This document shows positions 10,748-20,355 of a DNA stretch of 64,000 bases, in pieces; the first letter of the stretch is position 1, and the number at the start of each line of letters is the position of its first letter. The stretch spans positions 23,278 to 87,277 of the forward strand of contig CAYUAP010000003.1 in the NCBI GenBank assembly GCA_964442735.1, in the 5' to 3' direction. The DNA comes from JAUNBG01 sp964442735. Lineage in GTDB: Bacteria; Planctomycetota; Planctomycetia; Pirellulales; Thermoguttaceae. Below the pieces are notes generated by a model that was not told where the DNA came from, ran no database searches, and worked only from the letters and a program-made list of their open reading frames with translations. The translations under genes and the position numbers were made by a program.

Positions 10748-11824
10748 ATGCAAAATAACGTTATTTTCGATATTGAGAAGATAATCGATCTGTTACAAAC
10801 GGGTCAGAAGCCCAAAATTGCCGTTTTGGGCGACTTCTGTCTGGATAAATATCTTTATCATGAAAGTGACCTGGACGAACGTTCCGTGGAGACGGGGAGA
10901 ATAGCCCGTCAGATTCGCGGAAAAAGAATGTTCGCGGGAGTTGGAGGAACGATTACGGCCAATTTAATCGCATTGGGGGCTGATGTCTTCTGTCTCGGTA
11001 TTATCGGAAATGACGGTGAAGGTTTTGATCTTCTTAATGCGTTGCATACTCTTGGTGCTGATCTGCAAGGTATGGTTTCCACCTCCGAGGTCTATACCAA
11101 TACCTATATGAAATCGATTCTTCACGATCATTCTGGCTGGACGGAAGAAGATCGAATTGATATTCGCAGTGCCAATTCCGTCTCTGACCAACTGACTGAT
11201 ACACTTCGTGTGAATCTGGAAGGAATACTTCCGGATCTGAACGCCGTTATTATTACGGACCAGTTTCTGGACGGGACCGGTTCCTTGATGACGGATTCCC
11301 TGCGTACAGCCATGGGAATGTTGCAGAAAAAATATCCCGAAGTCTTTTTCATTTGTGATTCACGTTTCAATCTTGACCTATATAGTGGTATTATGGTAAA
11401 ATGCAATGCCGGGGAATTGATCGACTGTTGTACCAGTGCTATTCGCAAGGGATTAAAAAAAGCTACAGACGTCGATTCAGACGCGGATAATCGTATGGAA
11501 GAGATACGCCATTCCGCCGTCTGGATGGTTCAAAAGACAGGAAAACCGGTTCTTGTTACACGTGGAGCAAAAGGGTCTCTTCTATTCGAACCGGGACCGG
11601 AACTGATTGAAACTGTGATTCCCGCACAAAAAGTCAACCCTCCAATTGACATTTGTGGAGCGGGTGACGCAACAAATGCCGCATTGACCTTCGGACATTC
11701 AATTGGAATGACCTTGCCCGAATCCGCGTTTTTGGCCGGAGTCGCGTCCGCGATTACCATTAGAAAAATCGGAGAAACAGGGACTGCTTCCTGTGAAGAA
11801 ATCATTAGGGTTTTGAGACAATAA
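10748..11824 (+). CDS. PfkB-family sugar kinase, heptose-kinase-like
   Basis: A 358-residue ribokinase-fold enzyme, most like the kinase half of HldE/RfaE (heptose 7-phosphate kinase). It opens with AVLGDFCLDKYLYHESDLDERSVETG, has the glycine-rich substrate loop FAGVGGTITANLIALGA, and carries the C-terminal signature DICGAGDATNAAL with the catalytic Asp of GAGD. A good ribosome site (ggagg) sits before the ATG. No nucleotidyltransferase half is fused, and none is nearby, so the nucleotide-activation step must come from elsewhere. Its position right after an isomerase/phosphatase fusion supports a role in making heptose 1,7-bisphosphate. Other phosphorylated sugars are possible. Confidence 0.8.
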   Translation: MQNNVIFDIEKIIDLLQTGQKPKIAVLGDFCLDKYLYHESDLDERSVETGRIARQIRGKRMFAGVGGTITANLIALGADVFCLGIIGNDGEGFDLLNALHTLGADLQGMVSTSEVYTNTYMKSILHDHSGWTEEDRIDIRSANSVSDQLTDTLRVNLEGILPDLNAVIITDQFLDGTGSLMTDSLRTAMGMLQKKYPEVFFICDSRFNLDLYSGIMVKCNAGELIDCCTSAIRKGLKKATDVDSDADNRMEEIRHSAVWMVQKTGKPVLVTRGAKGSLLFEPGPELIETVIPAQKVNPPIDICGAGDATNAALTFGHSIGMTLPESAFLAGVASAITIRKIGETGTASCEEIIRVLRQ

Positions 11825-11840
11825 AGGGAAAAAGTAAAAA

Positions 11841-12965
11841 ATGCATCAGCAGTTTCATCGAGAAGATCTCAATATTAAGCCGCTTGTTCAACGGTGTAAT
11901 AAATTGGATATTCAACGGGATCATATAGATCCGGCGCATTATCCGGTTCAATTAACACCGGAAGCGCAAAACGATGTCGATCGGGTTGTTCAGGAAATAA
12001 AAAGGGCGAAGGATCTCAATGCGGCCCGAATTCTCGCGTTTGGGGCCCATTCTATAAAGAATGGGTTGGGACCTGTCCTGATACGGTTAATGGAAGGTGG
12101 ATGGATTACCCATTTCGCGACCAACGGTGCGGGTATTATTCACGATTGGGAATTTTCATTTCAAGGGAAATCGGGGGAAGATGTTCAGCGATATACCAAT
12201 GAAGGACAATTCGGAATCTGGCGGGAAACCGGTGCCTACATTAATCTGTCTATTTTAATCGGTGCCTGGCACGGTCTGGGTTACGGTGAATCGGTCGGGA
12301 CCATGATAGACGACCAGGGATTAACAATTCCAGACACAACCGAACTGCGGGAAGCTATTATCACCGGAACGAAGGGGCAGGCAACGTACATCGAACTGGA
12401 AACGGCTGCGGCTGCGGCTGATCTCCTTGCTATTATCAAGAATTTCAATCTTCCGTCCGGTTTTATGAAAATAGAGCATCCCCATCGTCATTATTCTTTA
12501 GCCTGGAGTGCTAAAAAAAACGACGTTCCCTTTACATGTCACCCGATGTTCGGTCATGATATTATCTATACCCATCCTTTAAATGACGGAGCGGCAATTG
12601 GCCGAACGGCACAACGTGACTTCCTCTCTTTCGTCGATTCCGTATCTCGACTACAAGGTGGGGTCTATTTATCGGTCGGTTCGGCCATTATGTCGCCTAT
12701 GATCTTCGAAAAATCGCTCTCCATGAGTCGTAATCTCGCCTTTCTGCACGGTAAAAATATCAATGATTTCTCGATTCACGTTGTTGACCTGGCCCATGCG
12801 GTCTGGGACTGGAATCAAAATGGTGAACCACCAATGGACAATCCAGCCTATTATTTGCGATATTGTAAAACCTTCAGTCGAATGGGTGGACGTATGACCT
12901 ATTGTTCCGCTGACAATCGCTCTTGGTTGGTCGCTTTATTGAATAAACTGGAAAATAATTTTTAA
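11841..12965 (+). CDS. Conserved protein of unknown function in sugar operon
   Basis: A 374-residue soluble protein with no signal peptide. I cannot assign a function. The segment ARILAFGAHSIKNGLGPVLIRLMEG followed by THFATNGAGIIHDWEFSFQG looks like a Rossmann-type nucleotide-binding region, and its layout distantly recalls deoxyhypusine synthase (a Gly-rich helix, then a T.GAG..HD stretch). Other striking segments are GEDVQRYTNEGQFGIWRETG, HGLGYGESVGTM, HPHRHYSLAW and CHPMFGHDIIYTHP, the last rich in potential metal-binding His and Cys. It lies 16 bases after the kinase and 18 bases before a secreted protein, so it is almost certainly co-transcribed with the heptose-type enzymes and may handle a phosphosugar or nucleotide-sugar intermediate. 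Confidence 0.6.
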   Translation: MHQQFHREDLNIKPLVQRCNKLDIQRDHIDPAHYPVQLTPEAQNDVDRVVQEIKRAKDLNAARILAFGAHSIKNGLGPVLIRLMEGGWITHFATNGAGIIHDWEFSFQGKSGEDVQRYTNEGQFGIWRETGAYINLSILIGAWHGLGYGESVGTMIDDQGLTIPDTTELREAIITGTKGQATYIELETAAAAADLLAIIKNFNLPSGFMKIEHPHRHYSLAWSAKKNDVPFTCHPMFGHDIIYTHPLNDGAAIGRTAQRDFLSFVDSVSRLQGGVYLSVGSAIMSPMIFEKSLSMSRNLAFLHGKNINDFSIHVVDLAHAVWDWNQNGEPPMDNPAYYLRYCKTFSRMGGRMTYCSADNRSWLVALLNKLENNF

Positions 12966-12983
12966 TTAAAAGGAACAACAACC

Positions 12984-14438
12984 ATGACGAAAAAAAAAGT
13001 ATTACTGCTACTATTATTAACAATTATGTTATTTGCGTTCCTGCCAATAACAAGAGGAGAGGAAAAACCACTTCGACTTGATTCACGTTTGGAACTTTTT
13101 GTGGATTATTATCTCGTGGATTCACTCAAGGGAACATCCCTCAAACTGCACGAACCACGTGACGAGGGGGCGGTCTTTACATTTGACAAGCCTTGGGAAG
13201 GTGGTTCCTGTGCCTATATAACCGTTTTTAAGGATGGTGATCTCTACCGAATGTACTATCGTGGTGGCCCATCTCGGGGAAAAAGTGATAACAGTGACGA
13301 GCAGACTTGTTATGCTGAAAGTCGGGACGGTATTATTTGGACCCGTCCGAAATTAGGATTATTTCCGTTTGGTGACAATAAAGATAATAATATTATCCTT
13401 CAGGGGAATCCGCATTTCAGTCATAATTTCGCCCCCTTCCTGGATACGAAGCCTGGTATACCTGCCGATCAGAAGTACAAGGCACTCGCAGGCAGTTCCC
13501 ATACTAAATTATGTGCCTTCATCTCGGCCGATGGAATTCATTGGAAACAATGGGGGGATAAACCGGTTATCGCCTTTAAAAAATTCGCACTCGACTCCCA
13601 GAACGTCTCCTTCTGGTCTGATTCGGAACAAAAATATATCTGTTTTGCTCGTATTTGGGACGGTTTTCGAACGATTGCACGTTGTGAATCGAATGATTTT
13701 CTTCATTGGACTCCCGACGAAGGTATCCCCATGACCTATGGTAATACGACCAGGGAGCATCTCTATACCAACCAGACGAAACCCTATTATCGTGCTCCGC
13801 ATATCTATCTATCGACAGCGGCACGGTTCATGGAAGGCAAACAGGTCATTACAAGTGAAGAGGCCGTGAATATTCAAGTCGATAAAAACCAGATCAACGG
13901 ATGCAGTGATTCGGTTTTAATGGCAACGCGAGGTGGTAATGTTTATGCACGAACGTTTATGGAAGGACTGATTCGACCGGCGAGTGATCCAGGTGATTGG
14001 ACCAGTAGAACAAATTATCCCGCCTGTGGTATTGTTCAAACCGGCCCGGAGGAAATGTCTATTTACGTACAGCGCTTCTATTCACAGCCTCGTCATTGTC
14101 TCCATCGATATTCCATTCGTATCGACGGTTTCATTTCTATAAATGCTCCATATCAGGGAGGCGAATTTCTGACAAAATATTTGACCTTTACCGGAAAAAA
14201 TCTGTTCCTGAACTTCTCGACAAGTGCCCCAGGTTCCATTCAAGTTGAATTTCAGGACGAACAGGGAAAACCGATTCCCGGATACGAACTGGTCAACTCC
14301 CCCACCCTCTCCGGTAATAATATCGCCAAAGAAGTCCGTTGGAAGAACGGTATCACCCCTGAAAAACTGGCCGGAAAAACAATTCGAATCCGTTTTGTCA
14401 TGAAAGATGCCGATTTATATTCCCTGCAATTCAAATAA
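12984..14438 (+). CDS. Secreted beta-propeller protein, GH32/GH43-like
   Basis: A 484-residue exported protein with a signal peptide (KKK, hydrophobic core, cleavage near TRGEE). The body has the repeated blades of five-bladed glycoside-hydrolase propellers: YITVFKDGDLYRMYYRGG, CYAESRDGIIWTRPKLG, LCAFISADGIHWKQW, VSFWSDSEQKYICFARIW and CESNDFLHWTPDEG. The C-terminal 100 residues form a beta-sandwich-like module (LTKYLTFTGKNLFLNFS to the end). This type is common in planctomycetes, usually unannotated. A catalytic acid pair could not be assigned with confidence, so activity on fructans or arabinose-type glycans is only inferred from the fold. Last intact gene of the operon, 18 bases after the unknown protein. 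Confidence 0.65.
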   Translation: MTKKKVLLLLLLTIMLFAFLPITRGEEKPLRLDSRLELFVDYYLVDSLKGTSLKLHEPRDEGAVFTFDKPWEGGSCAYITVFKDGDLYRMYYRGGPSRGKSDNSDEQTCYAESRDGIIWTRPKLGLFPFGDNKDNNIILQGNPHFSHNFAPFLDTKPGIPADQKYKALAGSSHTKLCAFISADGIHWKQWGDKPVIAFKKFALDSQNVSFWSDSEQKYICFARIWDGFRTIARCESNDFLHWTPDEGIPMTYGNTTREHLYTNQTKPYYRAPHIYLSTAARFMEGKQVITSEEAVNIQVDKNQINGCSDSVLMATRGGNVYARTFMEGLIRPASDPGDWTSRTNYPACGIVQTGPEEMSIYVQRFYSQPRHCLHRYSIRIDGFISINAPYQGGEFLTKYLTFTGKNLFLNFSTSAPGSIQVEFQDEQGKPIPGYELVNSPTLSGNNIAKEVRWKNGITPEKLAGKTIRIRFVMKDADLYSLQFK

Positions 14439-14453
14439 TAAAGTTTCATTTAA

Positions 14454-15034
14454 ATGAAAGTGTCTGTAAAACAAACGTTATTGATCGTAATTCTAATTTC
14501 ATTCTGTTGGCTGACTATACAGGCAACACATGAATTCGGACATATTACTGTTGTTTGGTTATCAGGGGGATCGATAGATCGTGTTATACTTCATCCGATG
14601 ACATTTTCACGAACGGATGTAAAAGAAAATCCCCCTCCTGTTTTTGAAGTATGGAGTGGTGCGTTCGGTGGTTGTCTGTTTCCATTGTTATTCTGGGGAT
14701 CGTGCATACTGCTACATCTGCCGGATGCGTTTTATTCCGTTTTTGGTCAGGCTTTTGTCTGATTGTCAACGGTTCCTATCTCGGTCTTGATTTTTCCTCC
14801 AATGGTTTTACCGATGCCGGACTATTGATACAATAGGGGGCAAACCGTTTTTCACTTGTCTGTTTCGATCTAATTGCTATTTCACCAGGATTATGGCTAT
14901 GGAACGGACAGTCAAAATATTTTGGATTCGGTAACAATGCCATACCGATCCGATGGAATACAATCTTCTTTATTTGGGGGGTGCTGACGATTACAATTAT
15001 CCTTGAAATAATCTGGTGTCCTTCCATTTCCTGA
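14454..15034 (+). pseudogene. Broken M50-like membrane metalloprotease
   Basis: The first 102 codons (14454-14762) encode a membrane protein with HEFGH at residues 26-30, the HExxH zinc motif, followed by VWLSGGSIDRVILHPMTFSRTDV, typical of planctomycete M50-like peptidases. Homology then continues in a different frame (FWSGFCLIVNGSYLGLDF, FTDAGLLIQ), is cut by an in-frame TAG at 14834-14836, and resumes in that second frame (SPGLWLWNGQSKYFGFG to WGVLTITIILEIIW) until TGA at 15032-15034. One frameshift (about 14715-14745, equivalent to losing one base) plus one nonsense change means the gene is very likely inactive. The tail of the operon is therefore decaying. Confidence 0.75.
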
Positions 15035-15245
15035 TTTATTCAAATTATAAATGCTTTTATTGATAACCTCTGATAATTCGGACACAATCCGTTGGAACAT
15101 AAAGAATAAAAACCGGATTTTCTTTTTAAAATATTTAAATTGGGCTCTTGCGGAATCTGTCTCGTTTTGTTAGAATCCAACCAAAAGAATAATGGTTGAT
15201 TTTATCGATTCTAAAAAGGTCCATTTTCCGGAAGGGAAAATTCAG

Positions 15246-16520
15246 ATGAAAAAGTTATATCCGTTCATAATGTGCATAATGTTTTTTTTAGGCAATATTA
15301 TATTATATGCGGAAGACGTTTATCGTTTTCGTGGTGATAATTCACAAGGTAAATATAACGAGACTGGTTTGTTGGAATCATGGCCGGAAGAGGGGTTAAC
15401 CCCGTTATGGATTAACGAAGAACTTGGAGCAGGCTGGGGTAGTGTGATAAAAGTCGGTAATCGACTCTATCTGAATGCCTTGGACGCCGATAATAAAGAT
15501 AGAGAATCAATTATATGCCTTGATCTTCAAGGAAAAAAAATATGGCAGGTCCCCATTGGTATCGGTTGGATAAAAGCCTATCCTGACGCTCGTTCGACTC
15601 CGACATATATTCCCGGTAAAACAGTGGAAGATGGATTACTAATAACAATGTCCGGAGCCGGTGAAATCTTCTGTCTTAAAGCTTCCGATGGGGCCGTTCA
15701 GTGGAGCGAACACCTCGGAAAAAAATATAATATGAAATATGGTTACTGGGGATTGGCTGAATCCGTGGTCTATCATGATGATAAAGTATTCGTAACCGTT
15801 TGTGGTGATAAAATAATGGCTATTGCCTTAAAGATCGAGGACGGTTCCGTCGTTTGGGAAACACCGACTATTGGCGACGATTGTGCCTATGCATCTCCCA
15901 TCATCTTCGAGAATCAGTTAGTTATAATGACCGGTCAAAAGATCGTTGGAATTGATAGGAAGACGGGTAAACTGCTCTGGAAGGATAATTATCAAGATAC
16001 GGCAGGTGGGGCTGCTCGCGAAAAAGGGATTCACTGTAATTCACCAACGATCAAGGGAAATCAAATTTTCGTATCTTCCGGATATGACCAGGGAGGTGTT
16101 ATGTACGAAATTCTACCGAATAACGAAGGAATTAAGGTTCTGTGGATGCGTAAAACACTTGATCCCCATCATGGTGGAGCTGTGGAAGTCAATGGTCGGC
16201 TCTATGGATCGAGTTGGATTAATAACGATTCTGGAAAATGGGTTTGTCTCGACTGGAAAACAGGAGATACAATCTACGAAGAACCTTGGGGAAAATATAG
16301 TAAAGGTGTTATTATTTACGCCGATGGAAAACTCTATATCTACGAAGAGAAACGTGGTCAATTAGGACTGGTTAATCCCGGTGATCAATTTGACGTTATC
16401 TCCAGTTTTCCAATCAAATTCGGTAGTAAACAACATTGGAGTCATCCGATAATTTCCGATGGAATTCTTTATGTACGACGAGGTAAAGCACTTGCCGCAT
16501 TCGATATTCGATGTAAATAA
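15246..16520 (+). CDS. Exported PQQ-type beta-propeller protein (BamB-like fold)
   Basis: A 424-residue secreted protein with a signal peptide (MKKLYPFIMCIMFFLGNIIL, cleavage near YAED) and repeated eight-bladed PQQ-like propeller motifs: ESIICLDLQGKKIWQVP, GEIFCLKASDGAVQWSEHLG, IMAIALKIEDGSVVWETP, IVGIDRKTGKLLWKDNY and WVCLDWKTGDTIYEEPWGK. Such proteins are abundant in planctomycetes. Some are scaffolds and some are dehydrogenases; no PQQ-binding catalytic Asp or heme site was identified here, so a structural role is as likely as an enzymatic one. A longer start at 15192 exists, but ATG 15246 is chosen because the signal peptide begins there with ggaaggg 10 bases before it. Confidence 0.75.
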   Translation: MKKLYPFIMCIMFFLGNIILYAEDVYRFRGDNSQGKYNETGLLESWPEEGLTPLWINEELGAGWGSVIKVGNRLYLNALDADNKDRESIICLDLQGKKIWQVPIGIGWIKAYPDARSTPTYIPGKTVEDGLLITMSGAGEIFCLKASDGAVQWSEHLGKKYNMKYGYWGLAESVVYHDDKVFVTVCGDKIMAIALKIEDGSVVWETPTIGDDCAYASPIIFENQLVIMTGQKIVGIDRKTGKLLWKDNYQDTAGGAAREKGIHCNSPTIKGNQIFVSSGYDQGGVMYEILPNNEGIKVLWMRKTLDPHHGGAVEVNGRLYGSSWINNDSGKWVCLDWKTGDTIYEEPWGKYSKGVIIYADGKLYIYEEKRGQLGLVNPGDQFDVISSFPIKFGSKQHWSHPIISDGILYVRRGKALAAFDIRCK

Positions 16521-16553
16521 TACAGCAAGAGAAAAAATCAGGGAGAAACATAC

Positions 16554-17978
16554 ATGACCAATATAAACAGACGTTCCTTTTTGACAAAAGCAACAGCCAT
16601 TACATCGGGACTTTTTGTTCCGTATACATGGACAACGGTGACGAAAGGCTCGCAAATGAAGAACGACCGCTTTAATATAGCGCTCGTAGGAGCGGGAAAC
16701 CGGGGCCGCGGTGATGCCCTGCGCGCTCTTCCGTTTGGCGATATCGTCGCTATTTGTGACGTCAATACACTCAACTGTGACTTGACGATAAAGTCCTTCG
16801 GTGAAAAACTTCGTCACGAGACTGCCTGTTATCAGGATTATCGTAAACTGCTCGAACGTAAAGACATTGACGTCGTTATTCAGGCGGTAACTGACCATTG
16901 GCATACAAAAATGAATACAGAAATCCTGCAATCCGGTCGGGATTTGTATGCCGAAAAACCATTTTCACTAACAATTGCCGAAGGCAAATACATGATCAAG
17001 GTCATTAAAGAATCCGGACGTGTCTTCCAGTTAGGAACTCAACAGAGAAGTGGTAAACAATACGAGCGAGACTGTAATCACCCACGTCCTTTTCAGGAAG
17101 CGGTCGAACTTGTTCGAAATGGTCGTGTCGGTAAATTAAAACAGGTTTGGGTTGCTATTCCTTTTTTGAGTATGAAAGGTGGTCCATTTAAAGAAGAACC
17201 TGTTCCAAGTTCCCTCGATTGGGATCTCTATCAAGGACAGGCTCCCGTTCATTTTTATACCCCGTTACGATACAATCCATTCCGCGGATGGTATGATTAT
17301 TGCGGAAGTATGGTTGCCGATTGGGGGTGTCATCATTATGATATTGCTCAATGGGGAATGAATACCGAAAAGACAGGTCCTGTTCATATTGTCGGACGTG
17401 GTATTTTCCCAAACGAAGGGCAACCCGACTGTTTTGATGTTCCAGACCGATTTTTCGCTCGTCTTCAATACGCTAATGGTATTGAAGTCCTTTTTTTCGT
17501 CTCTATGAACATGCGCGCAAATTATGGATGGCCTGTTGCGCCTCATACAGAAGAACCAAAAGAAAAAATTGATTGGATGTTCGGAAAAGAGGTGCCCGAC
17601 GAAGTTCGGAATTCTGATCGGAATGGTGTTATGTTCATTGGTGATAAAGGGCGTATTTTTGTCAATCGATCCGGAGTCTATGGTAAAGCCGCGGAAGAAC
17701 TCAAGGATAATCCACTTCCGTCAAATGCCTGGAAGGTTCGTCCTAGCGTCGAGCACATGGAGAACTTCTTCGACTGTGTAAAATCTCGTGAACTTCCTGT
17801 TGCGGGAGATCCGGAAGTCGGTCATTGCTCGTTGGTTCCATGCCAGTTGACAAATATCTCCATTCGACTAGGGGGACGTCCTATTCGTTGGAATCCCGAT
17901 AAACAGGAAATTATCGGTGACCCGGAAGCTGCTGCCATGATGGATCGTGTACAGCGGAAACCCTATAATATTTTCTAA
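16554..17978 (+). CDS. Tat-exported Gfo/Idh/MocA family oxidoreductase
   Basis: A 474-residue NAD(P)-dependent sugar oxidoreductase. The N-terminus has a twin-arginine signal (NRRSFLTKATAITSGLFV), so it is exported folded with cofactor. The Rossmann motif is NIALVGAGNRGRG, followed by AICDVN and the family's EKP segment (DLYAEKPFSLTIAEGK). DWGCHHYDIAQWGM is the usual C-terminal-domain signature with catalytic-site His. Secreted Gfo/Idh proteins are expanded in planctomycetes and often sit beside glycan-degrading enzymes, as here between the PQQ-propeller and the xylanase. The ribosome site (gggag) is 9 bases from the ATG. The substrate is unknown. Confidence 0.85.
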   Translation: MTNINRRSFLTKATAITSGLFVPYTWTTVTKGSQMKNDRFNIALVGAGNRGRGDALRALPFGDIVAICDVNTLNCDLTIKSFGEKLRHETACYQDYRKLLERKDIDVVIQAVTDHWHTKMNTEILQSGRDLYAEKPFSLTIAEGKYMIKVIKESGRVFQLGTQQRSGKQYERDCNHPRPFQEAVELVRNGRVGKLKQVWVAIPFLSMKGGPFKEEPVPSSLDWDLYQGQAPVHFYTPLRYNPFRGWYDYCGSMVADWGCHHYDIAQWGMNTEKTGPVHIVGRGIFPNEGQPDCFDVPDRFFARLQYANGIEVLFFVSMNMRANYGWPVAPHTEEPKEKIDWMFGKEVPDEVRNSDRNGVMFIGDKGRIFVNRSGVYGKAAEELKDNPLPSNAWKVRPSVEHMENFFDCVKSRELPVAGDPEVGHCSLVPCQLTNISIRLGGRPIRWNPDKQEIIGDPEAAAMMDRVQRKPYNIF

Positions 17979-18001
17979 CCTACCCTAAAAAGGATTTATT
18001 T

Positions 18002-19789
18002 ATGAAAAAATATATTTCTATTTTTTTAGTTTGTACTATAATGTTTTTATCTCCGTGTGGAGTACTGTTTGCGCAATCAATTCCGAAGAATGGGAGTGAA
18101 TTGCTTCGCGATGATTCTTTGTTGGCGGTTTTGAACGGTAAACAAAAAATAGGAAATTTTACCCGACTCTCCTCCGAGGGTGAAATACAACTTCAATGTG
18201 AAACAAAAAAAACGGGCGATAATCCTTGGGACTTTCAGATCCTTCTTCCAATCAAAGAGGCGGTGGAAAAAAATGATGTCCTTCTTCTGCATTTTTTCGC
18301 GAAAAATGTATCTGATAATGCAAAAACGGATTCTGTCGCGAAATACGGACATATCACTCCTTTTTTCCAGAAAAACTCGCCCGAATATGAAAAATTGTTC
18401 CAATTAAGTCTGGAGTTGGGGGACGATTTTAAAGAATATTCTTTTCCGTTTAAAGCCATGGCATCCTATGCGGCAGGTCAAACTGCCTGTGGTTTCTTTT
18501 TGGGATATCAGAAACAGACTGTTATCATCCATTCACTGACCTTAACCAATTATCGGAAGTCTGTCTCCATAAAAGATCTTCCGAGTACCAAAATCTACTA
18601 TAAAGGCCAGGATCCAAAAGCGCTCTGGCGCCAGGAAGCCATAAAACGAATTGAGAAAATTCGCAAAAGCGATATGACCATTCAGGTCCAGGATAAAAAT
18701 GGAACACCGATTCCGAATGCCGACGTATCTGTAGCGATGACTCGGCATGCGTTTGGATTCGGATCTGCCGTAAACGCCAGACTTCTGACCGATAAAAGTC
18801 CAGATGCGGTTAAATATCAAAAAATCGTCGAGGAATGTTTTTCCCGTGTCGTTTTCGAAAACGATCTCAAATGGCTATCTTGGGAACGTGGACATGACCG
18901 AACACTTGAGGCGGTTGATTGGCTTCGTGATCGGGGAATAGAAATTCGCGGTCACTGTCTAATCTGGCCTTCCTGGCGATATACGCCGGGGGATCTGCGT
19001 ACTCTCGCCGATAAAACGGAAATATTACGCAAGAGAATAAACCAACATATTATGGATGAAACATCGACCTTAAAGGGAAAAATCTACGAATGGGACGTTA
19101 TTAACGAACCCTATACCAATAACGATGTTATGAAAGTCCTTGGAGACGAGGAAATGATCTCCTGGTTTAAAATAGCGCATCAAGGTGATCCCAATGCAAA
19201 ATTAGCCTTAAATGATTTTTCCATCATTATTGGAGGCGGTCACGATCAAAAGCATCAGGATCATTTTTATAATACATTGCGTTTTTTGAAGGAAGGGGGA
19301 GCTCCAATTTCCAGTCTGGGTATTCAAGGTCATTTCGGCAGAACCGTTACTCCCCCCGAACGTATACTTGAAATACTTGACAGATATGCCGGATTGAATT
19401 TGGAAATAACGATAACAGAACATGATATTGATACGAATGACGAGGAACTTCAAGCCGATTTCACTCGTGATCTTTTAATTGTATTGTTTAGTCATCCGGG
19501 TGTAATTGGAGTTTTAAATTGGGGGTTCTGGGAACGAGCCCATTGGCGTCCAAACAGTGCCTATTATCGTGCAGACTGGTCCATAAAACCGGCGGGAGAA
19601 GTTTGGCGCGATCTGGTTCTCCGTCAATGGTGGACAAAAGACAATGGAAAAACCGATTCCGGAGGAATCTATAAAATACGCGGTTTTCTGGGTGACTATA
19701 ATATCAATGTTTCCATTCCGGGTAAATCAAAATCCATAAAGACAAAACTTGAGAAAAAAGGAACAAACCTGATTATTCATGTCGATTGA
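18002..19789 (+). CDS. Secreted GH10 endo-1,4-beta-xylanase
   Basis: Hydrolyses internal beta-1,4 bonds of xylan outside the cytoplasm. The 595-residue protein has a signal peptide (KKYISIFLVCTIMFLSPCGVLFAQ), an N-terminal carbohydrate-binding-like beta-sandwich (about residues 30-190), and a GH10 barrel (about 215-555). Landmarks are ENDLKWLSWE, RGHCLIWPSW, the acid/base Glu in WDVINEP (residue 369), LNDFSI, GIQGHFG and the nucleophile Glu in ITITEHDID (residue 473). A short beta-rich tail follows (IYKIRGFLGDYNINV). It begins 23 bases after the oxidoreductase, so the three exported proteins are probably one transcription unit dedicated to plant-glycan use. No terminator was recognised after the stop. 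Confidence 0.92.
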   Translation: MKKYISIFLVCTIMFLSPCGVLFAQSIPKNGSELLRDDSLLAVLNGKQKIGNFTRLSSEGEIQLQCETKKTGDNPWDFQILLPIKEAVEKNDVLLLHFFAKNVSDNAKTDSVAKYGHITPFFQKNSPEYEKLFQLSLELGDDFKEYSFPFKAMASYAAGQTACGFFLGYQKQTVIIHSLTLTNYRKSVSIKDLPSTKIYYKGQDPKALWRQEAIKRIEKIRKSDMTIQVQDKNGTPIPNADVSVAMTRHAFGFGSAVNARLLTDKSPDAVKYQKIVEECFSRVVFENDLKWLSWERGHDRTLEAVDWLRDRGIEIRGHCLIWPSWRYTPGDLRTLADKTEILRKRINQHIMDETSTLKGKIYEWDVINEPYTNNDVMKVLGDEEMISWFKIAHQGDPNAKLALNDFSIIIGGGHDQKHQDHFYNTLRFLKEGGAPISSLGIQGHFGRTVTPPERILEILDRYAGLNLEITITEHDIDTNDEELQADFTRDLLIVLFSHPGVIGVLNWGFWERAHWRPNSAYYRADWSIKPAGEVWRDLVLRQWWTKDNGKTDSGGIYKIRGFLGDYNINVSIPGKSKSIKTKLEKKGTNLIIHVD

Positions 19790-19988
19790 ACACGATTTAT
19801 TATAAAAGAACTATTGGTTCCCGTATCTGGATAAAATAACATGAATGGAATAAAAAGGTATTATAAAAAGGGTACATTTTTATCAAATTCGTAATGATTT
19901 ATGGTATAGACTCCAGGTCGGGAATACCGGTCTCTACGAACAGTCACAGACCGTATATTTTAAATATCGTCTTCAAAACTCCTTCTAC

Positions 19989-20060
19989 ACTCTTGATTGG
20001 ATATACTCTTGATTGGATATACTCTTGATTGGATACACTCTTGATTGGATACACTCTTGG
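19989..20060. repeat. 16-bp tandem repeat, 4.5 copies
   Basis: The unit actcttgattggatat/c is repeated head to tail at 19989, 20005, 20021 and 20037, with a half unit at 20053. The first two copies end in t and the next two in c; otherwise they are identical, so expansion is recent. It lies in non-coding DNA. The rest of 19790-20355 shows nothing else recognisable. Confidence 0.9.
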
Positions 20061-20355
20061 TAACATCTGGGCCTTCCTTGCAGAGAATTGGTTATATTTA
20101 TAATAACATCAGAAATCCGGTTTTTTGTAATTGTCAGATTTTTAAAGGATTGGAATATAGTATAAAAACTATAAATACAGTACGGAAAGCTCAATTAATT
20201 AGCCGTGATAAATAAAATTTTTAAATCAGTCACCTTGTTCCGTAAAAATATGGGTTCATCTTCTTGAGATGAATGACAAGTTTCAGGAGTAGTCTGAAAT
20301 ATAAAAAGACGTGTGTTTCTCGTTATTTCTGTTTTCTTTTTCATGTCAAAGTTCT

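Noticed and set aside
14710..14750. Programmed -1 frameshift in the M50-like gene
   Set aside because: No X XXY YYZ slippery heptamer in the zero frame, and a further in-frame TAG follows, so a pseudogene is simpler.
19989..20060. CRISPR or iteron array
   Set aside because: The 16-bp units are contiguous with no spacers, and there is no replication or partition gene nearby.
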